A stretch of DNA of 29,939 bases from CAZBXE01 sp964496125 (lineage in GTDB: Bacteria; Chlamydiota; Chlamydiia; Chlamydiales; CAZBXE01), in contig CAZBXE010000019.1 in NCBI GenBank assembly GCA_964496125.1, positions 1 through 29,939 of the forward strand, written 5' to 3'. How positions within the stretch are numbered: position 1 is the stretch's first letter; every line of letters starts with the position of its first letter. Below, piece after piece: positions 22,314 to 29,939 of this stretch. The notes below the pieces were generated by a model, which was not told where the DNA came from, searched no databases, and saw nothing but the letters and a program-made list of their open reading frames with translations. The translations under genes were made by a program, and so were the position numbers.

Positions 22314-22371
22314 AAGCTCTCCAAGAGTTTGCGATCTGCTTAAAGTTTTATGGTGTATAGTGGAGGCGTTA

Positions 22372-22932
22372 ATGAAGCTTGATATTACAAAAAGAGAGAT
22401 ACAGAAAAAGCGAGATGCAAAGCGTCTGCGTAGAGAAGGCACAATTCCTGCTGTCCTCTATAGAAAAGGAAAAGAGGAAGAAAATATCGCTGTAAAAAAT
22501 GCGGATTTTCAAGCCATTCTCCGTATGATTAAGAAGGGGCAACTCCCAACAACTGTTTTCACTCTGAAAAGAGAGAATGGTACAGAGCAAACAGCCCTTG
22601 TAAAAGACATTCAGTACAATCCTGTGACATACGATGTCATCCATTTGGATTTCCTCGAACTGATCGACGGGCAGGAAGTGAGTGTAAAGGTGCCGATTGA
22701 GTGTACTGGGCAGCTAGAGTGTATTGGGATTAAACTTGGAGGCTTTTTAAGACAGGTGATTCGCTACGTAAAAGTGCGTTGTCTCCCTAAAGACATCCCT
22801 AATTCGTTCCAAGTGGATGTGCGCGAACTTGCGATTAATCAGTCGAAGAGAATTGGAGATCTGCAATTTCCTGAAGGAATTACACCTCTTACACCAGTGA
22901 AAGAAGTAGCTCTTCTGATTGCGAAGAGATAG
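22372..22932 (+). CDS. rplY: 50S ribosomal protein L25 (CTC/TL5 type)
   Basis: A 186-residue two-domain L25 that binds 5S rRNA. The N-terminal L25 domain has KRLRREGTIPAVLY (about 17-30) and DIQYNPVTYDVIHLDF (about 83-98). The C-terminal TL5 domain is about 100-186 (SVKVPIECTG onward). TGGAGG at 22361-22366 fixes the ATG at 22372. It opens the rplY-pth-rpsF-rpsR-rplI-ispE block conserved in Chlamydia, and pth follows after 9 bases. Confidence 0.95.
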   Translation: MKLDITKREIQKKRDAKRLRREGTIPAVLYRKGKEEENIAVKNADFQAILRMIKKGQLPTTVFTLKRENGTEQTALVKDIQYNPVTYDVIHLDFLELIDGQEVSVKVPIECTGQLECIGIKLGGFLRQVIRYVKVRCLPKDIPNSFQVDVRELAINQSKRIGDLQFPEGITPLTPVKEVALLIAKR

Positions 22933-22941
22933 AGGTTTTTT

Positions 22942-23565
22942 GTGCCACTGTTTGTAGGCCTTGGAAATCCGGGAAGACGGTATGAGGGTACACGGCACAA
23001 TATAGGTTTTCAGGTTCTTGAGGCTTTTGCCAAAAGGCATGGACTACAGGTAAAGGAGCATCCTCTTTTCCAGTCGCGTACAGGGAGAGGGTTGGCAAAA
23101 GAAGTGGCCGTCCACCTAATTCTTCCTGAAACCTATATGAATAACAGCGGTGTAGCTGTGCGAAAGTACTTGGACTATTATGGCCTGAAGGCATGCGATG
23201 TTGTTGTTGTACATGACGAAGCTGACGTGGATTTTCAGGTGGTAAGGCTCAAGAAGGGTGGAGGATCTGGAGGGCACAACGGATTGAAAAGTCTGCAGGG
23301 CCATTTGGGAACAGGGGACTTTATCCGTGTACGCATGGGGATCGGGCATCCAAGAACTTTAAGTCCCGAGCAGGGACAGATAGAACTTGAGCACTATGTG
23401 CTAAGTGGATTTACAGCGGAGGAGAAGGGTAGACTCCCAACTTTTATCCAGGAAGGGGTAGAGGTTTTGGACAAGCTGCTCAAGAGACCGCTAGAAGAAG
23501 TTATGAACGAAGTTAATAAAAAAAGGAATCAGCAAGATGACAAAAAAGAGACAAGGCCTTTATGA
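22942..23565 (+). CDS. pth: peptidyl-tRNA hydrolase
   Basis: A 207-residue hydrolase releasing tRNA from stalled peptidyl-tRNA. The N-terminal signature VGLGNPGRRYEGTRHNIGF has catalytic His19. Others are TYMNNSG and HDEADVDF with the assisting Asp, plus GGSGGHNGLKS. The start is GTG at 22942 with GAGG upstream. The 3' end overlaps rpsF by 29 bases, giving an unusual Lys/Asp-rich tail (about 190-207). Length is at the upper end for the family because of this tail. Confidence 0.96.
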   Translation: MPLFVGLGNPGRRYEGTRHNIGFQVLEAFAKRHGLQVKEHPLFQSRTGRGLAKEVAVHLILPETYMNNSGVAVRKYLDYYGLKACDVVVVHDEADVDFQVVRLKKGGGSGGHNGLKSLQGHLGTGDFIRVRMGIGHPRTLSPEQGQIELEHYVLSGFTAEEKGRLPTFIQEGVEVLDKLLKRPLEEVMNEVNKKRNQQDDKKETRPL

Positions 23566-23884
23566 GGGCATGTATATCATCAGTGCTACCTTAAGTGATG
23601 ATGCGAGAAAAAGAGCTCTCGAGAAAATTACGAGCGGGATCGAAAAGCGTGGCGGAATCGTCCACAAGCTCCATGAAATGGGCAAAAGGCGCCTCGCCTA
23701 CGAAATTGATGGTCATCGCGAAGGGTATTACTACGTAATCTATTTCGGGCTTCCCACAAGTGCAATCGTGGAAGTTTGGAATGAATACCACCTCCATGAA
23801 GACCTTATTCGCTTCATGACGCTCACTGCAGATGAAGTGAAAGAAAAACTCGAGTTTAAACCATTAGTGAGCCAGGAGGTTTAA
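23537..23884 (+). CDS. rpsF: 30S ribosomal protein S6
   Basis: A 115-residue S6, the partner of S18 on the small subunit. LYEGMYIISATLSDDARKRA opens the ferredoxin-like fold, and GKRRLAYEIDGHREGYYYVI is the conserved central part. The ATG lies inside the end of pth, with AAAGGAAT just upstream. rpsR begins 1 base after the stop. Confidence 0.97.
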   Translation: MTKKRQGLYEGMYIISATLSDDARKRALEKITSGIEKRGGIVHKLHEMGKRRLAYEIDGHREGYYYVIYFGLPTSAIVEVWNEYHLHEDLIRFMTLTADEVKEKLEFKPLVSQEV

Positions 23885-23885
23885 G

Positions 23886-24200
23886 ATGTTCGATAGACGT
23901 GATAGACAAGAAAGAGGAGCCTCCGGAGAGCGTCCAGAAAGATCGGAAAGACCCGACAGAAGAAAATCTCAAGAAGCAACCTCGAAGAAAAGAAAGAACT
24001 GCCCCTTCATTCGTGCAGGGATTGCAGCGAAGAATATTGATTATAAAGATGCTGAAATGCTCAGCAAGTTTATTACAGACCGAGGCAAGATTTTACCTCG
24101 CCGTATTACAGGGGTTTCTGCAAAACACCAAAGAGGCTTGACAAGAGCAATCAAGCGCGCGCGTTATATGGCGCTTATGGCATTTGCTTCCAAGGAATAA
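23886..24200 (+). CDS. rpsR: 30S ribosomal protein S18
   Basis: A 104-residue S18. The conserved core is IDYKDAEMLSKFITDRGKIL (about 55-74) and PRRITGVSAKHQRGLTRAIK (75-94). The first 38 residues are a highly charged Arg/Glu/Ser/Lys extension absent from short S18 proteins such as that of E. coli (about 75 residues). CAGGAGGTTTAAG precedes the ATG. rplI follows after ten bases. Confidence 0.96.
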   Translation: MFDRRDRQERGASGERPERSERPDRRKSQEATSKKRKNCPFIRAGIAAKNIDYKDAEMLSKFITDRGKILPRRITGVSAKHQRGLTRAIKRARYMALMAFASKE

Positions 24201-24210
24201 GGGGGATATC

Positions 24211-24681
24211 ATGGCTACAAAATTACTACTCACAAAAGATGTTGAAGATCTTGGTAGATCTGGAGATATCGTATCTGTAAAACCAGGCTATGCCCGTAAT
24301 TACCTTCTTCCGCAAGGATTTGGTATTGTTGCAGATGCAAGAGCCTTAAGAATGCAGACAAGAATCCAAGAAGAGCGAAGAAAGAAAGCTCTGGAAGACA
24401 AAAAAGACGCGGAAGCCTGTGCAAAGCAACTCGAAGGTAAAGAGTTTGAGATTGTTGTTAAGGTTGACCCAGATGGCCATATGTATGGTTCTGTAAGCAG
24501 CGTAGATGTTCTTGCTCTTATTGAGAAAGGTACAGGCATTGTGCTTGGGAAGAAAGCAGTGGCTTTGAAGCACCCTATTAAAAAATTGGGAACACACTTT
24601 GTTCGCCTCAACCTCAATGAAGGTGTGGAAACGGAGATCAAAGTGACTGTAACGGCTGAGGCAAAACTGGAGCTCAAGTAG
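24211..24681 (+). CDS. rplI: 50S ribosomal protein L9
   Basis: A 156-residue L9. The N-terminal RNA-binding domain shows LLTKDVEDLGRSGDIVSVKP and GYARNYLLPQG, followed by the long helix rich in Arg, Lys, Glu and Gln and a C-terminal globular domain. ATG 24211 follows GGGGGAT (24201-24207). The frame stays open upstream into rpsR, but that part is not L9-like. Confidence 0.96.
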   Translation: MATKLLLTKDVEDLGRSGDIVSVKPGYARNYLLPQGFGIVADARALRMQTRIQEERRKKALEDKKDAEACAKQLEGKEFEIVVKVDPDGHMYGSVSSVDVLALIEKGTGIVLGKKAVALKHPIKKLGTHFVRLNLNEGVETEIKVTVTAEAKLELK

Positions 24682-24688
24682 AAAGACG

Positions 24689-25516
24689 ATGAGGTCTTAC
24701 CTCTCACCGGCTAAGGTGAATCTTTTTCTGCGAGTTTTAGAACGAAGAAGCGATGGCTATCACAATATAGCCTCGCTGCTTCAAGCTATTGATCTTTTCG
24801 ACACTCTTACCTTTGCGTATGTGGAAAAAGATCTGTTTACCTGTACCGATCCGAAGCTAGAAGCTGATTCCAATAATCTTGTTTTGAAAGCGGTGCGGAT
24901 CTTTCGCCAGGAGACGGGGTGGACAAACCCCCTTTCCATACACTTACAAAAAAATATTCCTTATGAGGCAGGACTAGGAGGCGGCAGCGGAAATGCTGCT
25001 ACGACGCTTTATGCCCTATCAGAAGTAAGCGGTTTGAACATACCCGTTTTAACGCTTAAGAAGTGGGGGTCACAGATAGGCATGGATGTCCCTTTCTTTT
25101 TTTCAGAAGGTCTTGCCTACTGTACAGAGCGAGGCGATGTGCTAGCCTCTCTACCACCCCTTCCTTCACAAATGCTAACCTTAATAAAGCCAGATTTTGG
25201 TCTTCTTACCCCTCTTGTCTATAAGACCTTAGACGTAAACAGCCTTTCAAAAAAAGCTCCAGAAAAAGCGCTAGAAGCGATACAAGGTGGTAAGTTAGAA
25301 TTTTTTAATGACTTAGAGGTGCCTGCCTTTTCACTCAGGCCTGAGCTAGAGGTCATTAAAAACGAGCTTCTAGCTTGCGGCTTTTCCAGCGTAACCATGT
25401 CGGGTTCTGGAACCTGTTTTTTCTGTACAGGGACACCATCAACTAAGTCTTTTAGGGCGTTTAAAACCTACCAAGTGCGCTTCCTGACAAAACAGCCTGG
25501 AAAGTGGTACAAATAA
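24689..25516 (+). CDS. ispE: 4-diphosphocytidyl-2-C-methyl-D-erythritol kinase
   Basis: A 275-residue GHMP kinase of the non-mevalonate (MEP) isoprenoid pathway. The N-terminal SPAKVNLFLRVLERRSDGYH is the IspE signature with the catalytic Lys/Asp region. The ATP-binding GHMP motif is PYEAGLGGGSGNAATTL (about 92-108), and MSGSGTCFF is the third motif. Length is normal. It is the last gene of the ribosomal operon, 7 bases after rplI, and its stop codon lies within a terminator stem. Confidence 0.95.
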   Translation: MRSYLSPAKVNLFLRVLERRSDGYHNIASLLQAIDLFDTLTFAYVEKDLFTCTDPKLEADSNNLVLKAVRIFRQETGWTNPLSIHLQKNIPYEAGLGGGSGNAATTLYALSEVSGLNIPVLTLKKWGSQIGMDVPFFFSEGLAYCTERGDVLASLPPLPSQMLTLIKPDFGLLTPLVYKTLDVNSLSKKAPEKALEAIQGGKLEFFNDLEVPAFSLRPELEVIKNELLACGFSSVTMSGSGTCFFCTGTPSTKSFRAFKTYQVRFLTKQPGKWYK

Positions 25517-25551
25517 AATCCGATTTCGGATACTCTGTTTGTACCTTTTTT
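25506..25551 (+). terminator. terminator of the rplY-ispE operon
   Basis: GGTACAAA (25506-25513) pairs with TTTGTACC (25538-25545), and an inner hairpin ATCCGA/TCGGAT (around 25518-25531) lies between. TTTTTT follows at once. The outer stem overlaps the final codons of ispE. Confidence 0.8.
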
Positions 25552-25568
25552 AGAGCCGTTTAGTTTTA

Positions 25569-26573
25569 ATGAAAAAATTTTTGTGTTTAGCTGTTTTTGT
25601 ACCCTTCCTCCTTGTTGCTTCAGTGCAAGAGAGTCCCCTTCCCCTTCTCCAGAAGTTAGAAGAGGGCGCTTTAAATAAAAAGATGCTGGCAGCAGACCAA
25701 TTAGATGTTATTGGTTCCCTTTTAGAGAGAAAAGAATCAAAGCTTCGCGTTGTTTCTTTTAACATGCTCTTTAACCACTACGATGACTATCTGGAAGAAC
25801 CTAACCGCTGGGTTAACAGAAAGGAGAGGGTTGCTCAGTTAGTCGAACACATGCAACCTGATGTTATGGGGACACAGGAGCTTCAATATACGCAATTACA
25901 AGACCTTCTGGAAGGGCTCGGTAATCTGTATGGTTATGTTGGCTTTGGCAAACGAAATGGAGAAAGGGAGGGGGATGTAGATGCGGTCTTTTATCGTAAG
26001 GATCGAGTAACGCTATTAAGTAGTGCACACATGTACGCCTCTCTTACACCAAGCATTCCCAGTCCCACACCGTTTGGAAAAAATTGTGTGTTTGTTGTAT
26101 GCCATTTTAGGCAAAATAGCACAGGAAATGAGTTTGTGGTGATCAACACCCACTTAACCTACGGACACGTCGAATCTAGAGAGTATGAAGCGAGAAGTTT
26201 GGTTGAGCTCGTGGAAGAACTAGGGGAGACACTTCCGATTATAGTGACAGGTGACTTCAATACGTTTCCCTTTAGACCAGAAAGCAAACTTCCCTTCTAT
26301 GATGGAGACTACATTCTGAATTTGATCAAAGGGACAAACCTTAGGGATGCCATGGAGATTTCAGCTCTTGGACATTTAGGGGCACTTTCATCGACAAATT
26401 TTTCCGAGACACTTGGCAAGGCCTTTGTAGGGCTAGGAACACCTGGTGTGATTTTAGACCATATTTTTGTTTCTAGAAGAATTAGCGTTCTTGCTCATGC
26501 GATTGTGTCAGCAAGGGTAGATGGTCACTTCCCTTCCGATCATTTTCCTGTCCTTGCCGACCTTTTGCTATAA
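25569..26573 (+). CDS. secreted endonuclease/exonuclease/phosphatase-family protein
   Basis: A 334-residue EEP-superfamily hydrolase with an N-terminal signal peptide (about 1-17, KKFLCLAVFVPFLLVAS). Catalytic motifs occur in order: VVSFNMLFNHYDD (about 61-73), the metal-binding Glu in MGTQELQ, VINTHLTYGH, VTGDFNTFP, LDHIFVS and SDHFPVLADL at the C-terminus. Family members cut DNA, RNA, phosphoinositides or other phosphodiesters, so the substrate is open. Export argues against DNA repair. It lies just after the ribosomal-operon terminator and before hldD, apparently as its own unit. Confidence 0.88.
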   Translation: MKKFLCLAVFVPFLLVASVQESPLPLLQKLEEGALNKKMLAADQLDVIGSLLERKESKLRVVSFNMLFNHYDDYLEEPNRWVNRKERVAQLVEHMQPDVMGTQELQYTQLQDLLEGLGNLYGYVGFGKRNGEREGDVDAVFYRKDRVTLLSSAHMYASLTPSIPSPTPFGKNCVFVVCHFRQNSTGNEFVVINTHLTYGHVESREYEARSLVELVEELGETLPIIVTGDFNTFPFRPESKLPFYDGDYILNLIKGTNLRDAMEISALGHLGALSSTNFSETLGKAFVGLGTPGVILDHIFVSRRISVLAHAIVSARVDGHFPSDHFPVLADLLL

Positions 26574-26658
26574 AAATAGTAGCTATTGGCTTCATGAGTA
26601 AAGGGAAGATTTAAGAAGTATTTGCGATTAAGTGAGAAGTATTGCTACGATAGCGGGC

Positions 26659-27645
26659 ATGAACCTTGATCTTGATAAAGCTATTGTCGTAACCGGTGCT
26701 GCTGGTTTCATTGGCTCTTGCACTCTCAAGCACCTCAATGAACGTGGACTCACAAATGTTATTGCCGTTGACCACTTAGAGAGAAGCGAGAAGTGGAAAA
26801 ACTTAGTCGGTAAAAAGCTCTCTTTGGTTCTTGAGAGAGAGCAGCTTTTCGATTGGCTAAAGGGCAAAGAAAAAGAAATTGGCGCGATTATCCACCTCGG
26901 CGCCTGCTCTAGCACAGTCGAACTTGATGCTTCTTATCTTTTGAAGAATAACTATCAATACAGTGTACAGCTTGCAGAGTATGCTCTGCAGAATGATGTT
27001 CGCTTTATCTATGCTTCTTCTGCAGCAACGTATGGAGATGGGACCAAAGGGTTTGAAGATGGCTATGAGCATATCGAAGAATTAGAACCCCTCAATATGT
27101 ACGGTTTTTCAAAGCACCTTTTTGACCTATGGGTCAAACGTAAAGGCGCTTTTTCAAAAGTAGTAGGACTGAAGTATTTTAACGTATTTGGCCCCAACGA
27201 ATATCATAAGGGACGCATGTGTTCTGCTATTTTGAAACAGTATCCCCTGGTCGCCAAAGGTGACGTTGTCAAGCTCTTTGCGTCCTCGGAACCCACTAAG
27301 TTTAAAGATGGGGGGCAGATGCGTGATTTTATCTATGTAAAAGATGCAGTCAGAATGACGTGTGCCTTTTTACAGAACAAAGTGGGGGGGCTCTTCAATG
27401 TGGGCTCAGGTACTCCAAGGACATGGAATGACCTTGCAGGAGCCATGTTTAGTGCTGTTAACCTCTCGCCTCGTATTGAGTACATTCCTATGCCAGGTGA
27501 TCTGATTGGGAAGTATCAAAATTATACCTGCGCTGACATGGGGAGGACAAGAAATGCCCTCGGGGGGCTTTCTTACGCTATCCCCCTTGAAGAGAGTGTT
27601 GCTGAGTACATGAAGGAGTACCTTCTCCCGGAGAGACGATGGTAA
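26659..27645 (+). CDS. hldD: ADP-L-glycero-D-manno-heptose 6-epimerase
   Basis: A 328-residue short-chain epimerase making ADP-L-glycero-D-manno-heptose for the LPS inner core. VVTGAAGFIGSCTLKHLNER is the NADP-binding GxxGxxG motif, ASSAATYGDG holds the catalytic Ser/Thr region, and NMYGFSKHLFD contains the YxxxK pair. KYFNVFGPNEYHKGRM and DGGQMRDFIYVKD are HldD-specific. ATG 26659 is used; GTG 26632 would add 9 residues. The stop region overlaps the start of the next gene by 7 bases, giving a heptose-synthesis pair. L,D-heptose is lacking in classical chlamydial LPS. Confidence 0.95.
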   Translation: MNLDLDKAIVVTGAAGFIGSCTLKHLNERGLTNVIAVDHLERSEKWKNLVGKKLSLVLEREQLFDWLKGKEKEIGAIIHLGACSSTVELDASYLLKNNYQYSVQLAEYALQNDVRFIYASSAATYGDGTKGFEDGYEHIEELEPLNMYGFSKHLFDLWVKRKGAFSKVVGLKYFNVFGPNEYHKGRMCSAILKQYPLVAKGDVVKLFASSEPTKFKDGGQMRDFIYVKDAVRMTCAFLQNKVGGLFNVGSGTPRTWNDLAGAMFSAVNLSPRIEYIPMPGDLIGKYQNYTCADMGRTRNALGGLSYAIPLEESVAEYMKEYLLPERRW

Positions 27646-28961
27646 ATCTCATTGGGACCTTGGGCAAGATCTTGCCAACGAAGGTTCTTATTGTCGGAGA
27701 TTTCGTATTAGATTCCTATACCTACGGAAAAGTAAGACGGATTTCGCCAGAAGCCCCTGTCGCGGTAGTCCAAGTAACGAGGGAAGAAGATCGTCCAGGG
27801 GGGGCAGGAAACGCTCTTCTTAACTTGCGCTCTCTTGGGGCCGATGTCATGCCGTTGGGGCGGCTCGGAGAGAATGCTGCTGGTGAGCGCTTGAAGAGAG
27901 CTTTTTTCGAAGAGGGGGTATCTCTTGAGGGCCTATTTCTCGAAAAGGGATACAAAACCCCCGTCAAGAATAGGATCATCGCGGAGAACCAGCAGGTAGT
28001 GCGGGTGGACCACGAAGAGATCACCCCTCTTCCCGAGCTCTTAGAAGAAGAGATTTTACAAAAGCTGCCTGAGCTGATCAGTCAAGTACAGGTGATTGCA
28101 GTTTCCGACTACGGCAAAGGCTTCTTAACGAGGTCGTTTTTAGCAGCGCTTTTTCATGAGGCGGAAAAGCAACACGTCCCCGTGATTGTAGATCCCAAGG
28201 GTAGCGACTACACGAAATACCAAGGCGCTTTTATCGTAAAACCAAATGCTAAAGAAGCCTATGCTGCCGCTGGAAAGGACCCAGACTGTCCTATTGATGA
28301 AGTCGGAAAGAGGTTACTTGAGATTACACAAGCTGCAGTTGTGATGATTACACGCTCTGAGCTTGGGATTTCTCTCTTTTTGTCTAGTGGAATGAGAAAA
28401 GACTTTCCTGTAGAGGCAAGAGAAGTCGTGGACGTTACGGGTGCAGGCGACACCGTTCTAGCTATGCTCACCCATAGTGTGGCAAGCGGTATTCCGATTG
28501 AGGAAGCGACTCTACTTTGTAATGTGGTCGCAGGGATGGCCATCGAACGGTTTGGCTGTGCTAGAATCTCCTTGGCAGAACTGGCAAGGCGTCTTTTGTA
28601 CATTGACTCACATAACAAGGTTTTTGATGAAGAGCACCTCTTTGTTCTGCAAAAGGCGCTCATGGATAGATCGTATACCATTTTGGGTGTTTCGTCTGAA
28701 AGGGGGCTAACGTCTGCTATCTATACAAGCATCCAAAAGCTTGCCTCCAAGAAAAAGGGAGATCTTCTTATCTATATCCGAGAGAAAAATCCCGACCTCT
28801 CTTTTGTGCATCTTCTTTCTTCTTTGCGGGAGGTAGACTTTATTATCCTAAAGACAGAGAGCTTGCAGCATTTTGTTTCTCTTATTTCTCCTTCTGATGT
28901 ATTGGTTGTAGAGGGGGATGAGCTAAAGACTCTTCATGCCCCGCATGCACTTTTAAGTTAG
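27639..28961 (+). CDS. HldE/RfaE-type heptose-7-phosphate kinase with degenerate C-terminal domain
   Basis: A 440-residue protein. Residues 1-322 are a PfkB/ribokinase-fold kinase of the HldE (RfaE) N-terminal type. They show VGDFVLDSYTYGKVRRISPE (19-38), PGGAGNALLNL (53-63), and DVTGAGDT with the catalytic Asp (265-272). It should make heptose 1,7-bisphosphate. Residues 330-440 align by pattern with the HldE nucleotidyltransferase domain (GDLLIYI, SLREVDFIIL, ISPSDVLVVEGD), but the NGxFDxxHxGH motif is absent and the domain is short, so adenylyltransfer is unlikely. It overlaps hldD and is followed by another gene 10 bases later. Confidence 0.85.
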   Translation: MVNLIGTLGKILPTKVLIVGDFVLDSYTYGKVRRISPEAPVAVVQVTREEDRPGGAGNALLNLRSLGADVMPLGRLGENAAGERLKRAFFEEGVSLEGLFLEKGYKTPVKNRIIAENQQVVRVDHEEITPLPELLEEEILQKLPELISQVQVIAVSDYGKGFLTRSFLAALFHEAEKQHVPVIVDPKGSDYTKYQGAFIVKPNAKEAYAAAGKDPDCPIDEVGKRLLEITQAAVVMITRSELGISLFLSSGMRKDFPVEAREVVDVTGAGDTVLAMLTHSVASGIPIEEATLLCNVVAGMAIERFGCARISLAELARRLLYIDSHNKVFDEEHLFVLQKALMDRSYTILGVSSERGLTSAIYTSIQKLASKKKGDLLIYIREKNPDLSFVHLLSSLREVDFIILKTESLQHFVSLISPSDVLVVEGDELKTLHAPHALLS

Positions 28962-28971
28962 GAGTTCTCCT

Positions 28972-29939
28972 ATGGTCAATGAGCAGTTTAACTGGCAGCG
29001 CCACCCAAAGGCGGAGCAATTTTTTCTGGATCGCTTGAGGGAGGCGGAGGCGGCAAACCCGGCTATTCAGCAGCTGCACGCTGCTTTGCAAAAAGAAACT
29101 AATACAAGGCTTTTAGATTGGGTTGACCATGTGGCCATACGACATGGCGATGCCTTAGAAAAAGAGCTTTTGGAACTTGGGTTTGTCTCTGAGGTAGTGC
29201 ATCCTTCTTACCGGGTTTTTTATCATCCAGGGGCGCAGCTTCCGCGCGTTCTTGCGGCAGAAGATGGTACGGTGCCAGGAGTTGCGCTTACTGTAGAGAG
29301 TATTGCAGATTTTTTGGGAGCGCGTGGTCTTCGTGGGGATATTCAAGGCTCGATAAAAAGTGGCTTTCGTAAATGTCTTGTCTCATGTGAAGGAGATACA
29401 TCTCTTTGGGTGATCGAAAGGAGGGGGACACGGGTGATGGAGCCCATCTATCAGGATAGTACCTATCTTGCTAACTACATGGCATGTCTTGAGAAATGGT
29501 GTACAAGGCCACGAGGTTTAGAAGAGGAGGAGGAAAATCTCCACGAGGCTCTAAGCCTTGCGGAAGAAATGATTGACCTTATGGGTAAAGATCTAGCTGC
29601 GTGGATTGTACTCGAGGGAGAAAGGATCTACTGGCAAAGGCGTAATCACGCTGGCCAAATTCAGAAAAACCGGCAGGACCATTTGGGGATGGGGTGGGCA
29701 AACCACGACCACCATACATTTCGCTCCTCCAGAAAACACTTTACTGATCTTGTTCGTCTTTTTGAAATGCTTGGTTTCCATTGCCGGGAAAGGTATTGGG
29801 CGGGGCAAGAGGCGGGTTGGGGCGCTCAGGTGATGGAGAATAGCACAGCAGGTCTTATCCTTTTCCTAGATGTCGACCTTTCACCTGAGGAAGTAGGTAT
29901 TGATTTTTCCCACCATCCCCTCCCAGATAGAAAAGAGCT
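28972..29939 (+). CDS. unrecognised conserved-looking protein (3' end outside window)
   Basis: The frame is open from ATG 28972 to the window end (322 codons). AGGAG (28960-28964), overlapping the previous stop, supports the start, so it is probably the third gene of the heptose operon. The protein starts MVNEQFNWQRHPKAEQFFLD. Residues 49-75 (LLDWVDHVAIRHGDALEKEL and following) look vaguely like the start of a vicinal-oxygen-chelate fold. Later there are His-rich segments (GWANHDHHTFRSSRKHF, about 243-259, and FSHHPLP near 311). I cannot name a family. No signal peptide or membrane segment is visible. Confidence 0.88.
   Translation, partial: MVNEQFNWQRHPKAEQFFLDRLREAEAANPAIQQLHAALQKETNTRLLDWVDHVAIRHGDALEKELLELGFVSEVVHPSYRVFYHPGAQLPRVLAAEDGTVPGVALTVESIADFLGARGLRGDIQGSIKSGFRKCLVSCEGDTSLWVIERRGTRVMEPIYQDSTYLANYMACLEKWCTRPRGLEEEEENLHEALSLAEEMIDLMGKDLAAWIVLEGERIYWQRRNHAGQIQKNRQDHLGMGWANHDHHTFRSSRKHFTDLVRLFEMLGFHCRERYWAGQEAGWGAQVMENSTAGLILFLDVDLSPEEVGIDFSHHPLPDRKE

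Noticed and set aside
28259..28681. 140-codon minus-strand frame within the heptose kinase gene.
   Set aside because: It is a shadow of the conserved PfkB domain; composition is Ser/Ala-rich as expected for antisense translation.

Overview
The window is a bacterial chromosome segment from a member of the Chlamydiae, probably an environmental or amoeba-associated family rather than Chlamydiaceae. Three blocks match Chlamydia gene order as I remember it: pepF-groES-groEL; accA next to an MsbA-type exporter; and pgsA-glgA, then rplY-pth-rpsF-rpsR-rplI-ispE. A SET-domain protein and an Inc-like bilobed membrane protein agree with this. A separate prs gene, an L,D-transpeptidase and complete heptose genes suggest a larger genome than Chlamydia. 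Genus cannot be fixed from the sequence alone.

Layout. Positions 1-2571 look like the end of an integrated element: the 3' tail of an unknown gene, then a tightly overlapped three-gene operon (zinc-ribbon protein, MerR-like HTH, large serine recombinase). The recombinase reading frame ends inside the 3' half of a tRNA-Asn gene. From 2548 to 6564 the minus strand carries pepF, a CIRCE/HrcA-type operator, groES, groEL, a strong terminator and tRNA-Asn. Next come ptsH (HPr), a BFN/DUF151 protein, rpiA, a NIF3-family protein, tyrS, an HU/IHF protein and an FMN reductase.

Positions 11583-13176 hold an ankyrin-plus-SET protein and, convergent to it, an unrecognised basic protein with a Myb/SANT-like segment. 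Both could be host-directed, but this is inference. An L,D-transpeptidase, accA and an MsbA-type ABC exporter follow, then rpmH-rnpA, a candidate inclusion-membrane protein, a DTW-domain enzyme and a secreted thioredoxin-like protein. pgsA-glgA lie on the minus strand. tRNA-Gln-prs and the ribosomal operon rplY-pth-rpsF-rpsR-rplI-ispE lie on the plus strand and end in a clear terminator. The window closes with a secreted endonuclease/exonuclease/phosphatase-family protein, hldD, a heptose kinase with a decayed C-terminal domain, and an unrecognised gene cut by the window edge.

Themes: envelope building (Ldt, MsbA, HldD, HldE, PgsA, AccA), translation (ribosomal proteins, RnpA, Pth, TyrRS, two tRNAs), central carbon metabolism (GlgA, RpiA, Prs, HPr) and possible host-interaction proteins. 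No CRISPR array, rRNA or insertion sequence was seen. The least expected items are the recombinase/tRNA overlap, the Myb-like gene opposite the SET gene, the Inc candidate, and the heptose kinase whose fused nucleotidyltransferase domain has lost its catalytic motif.
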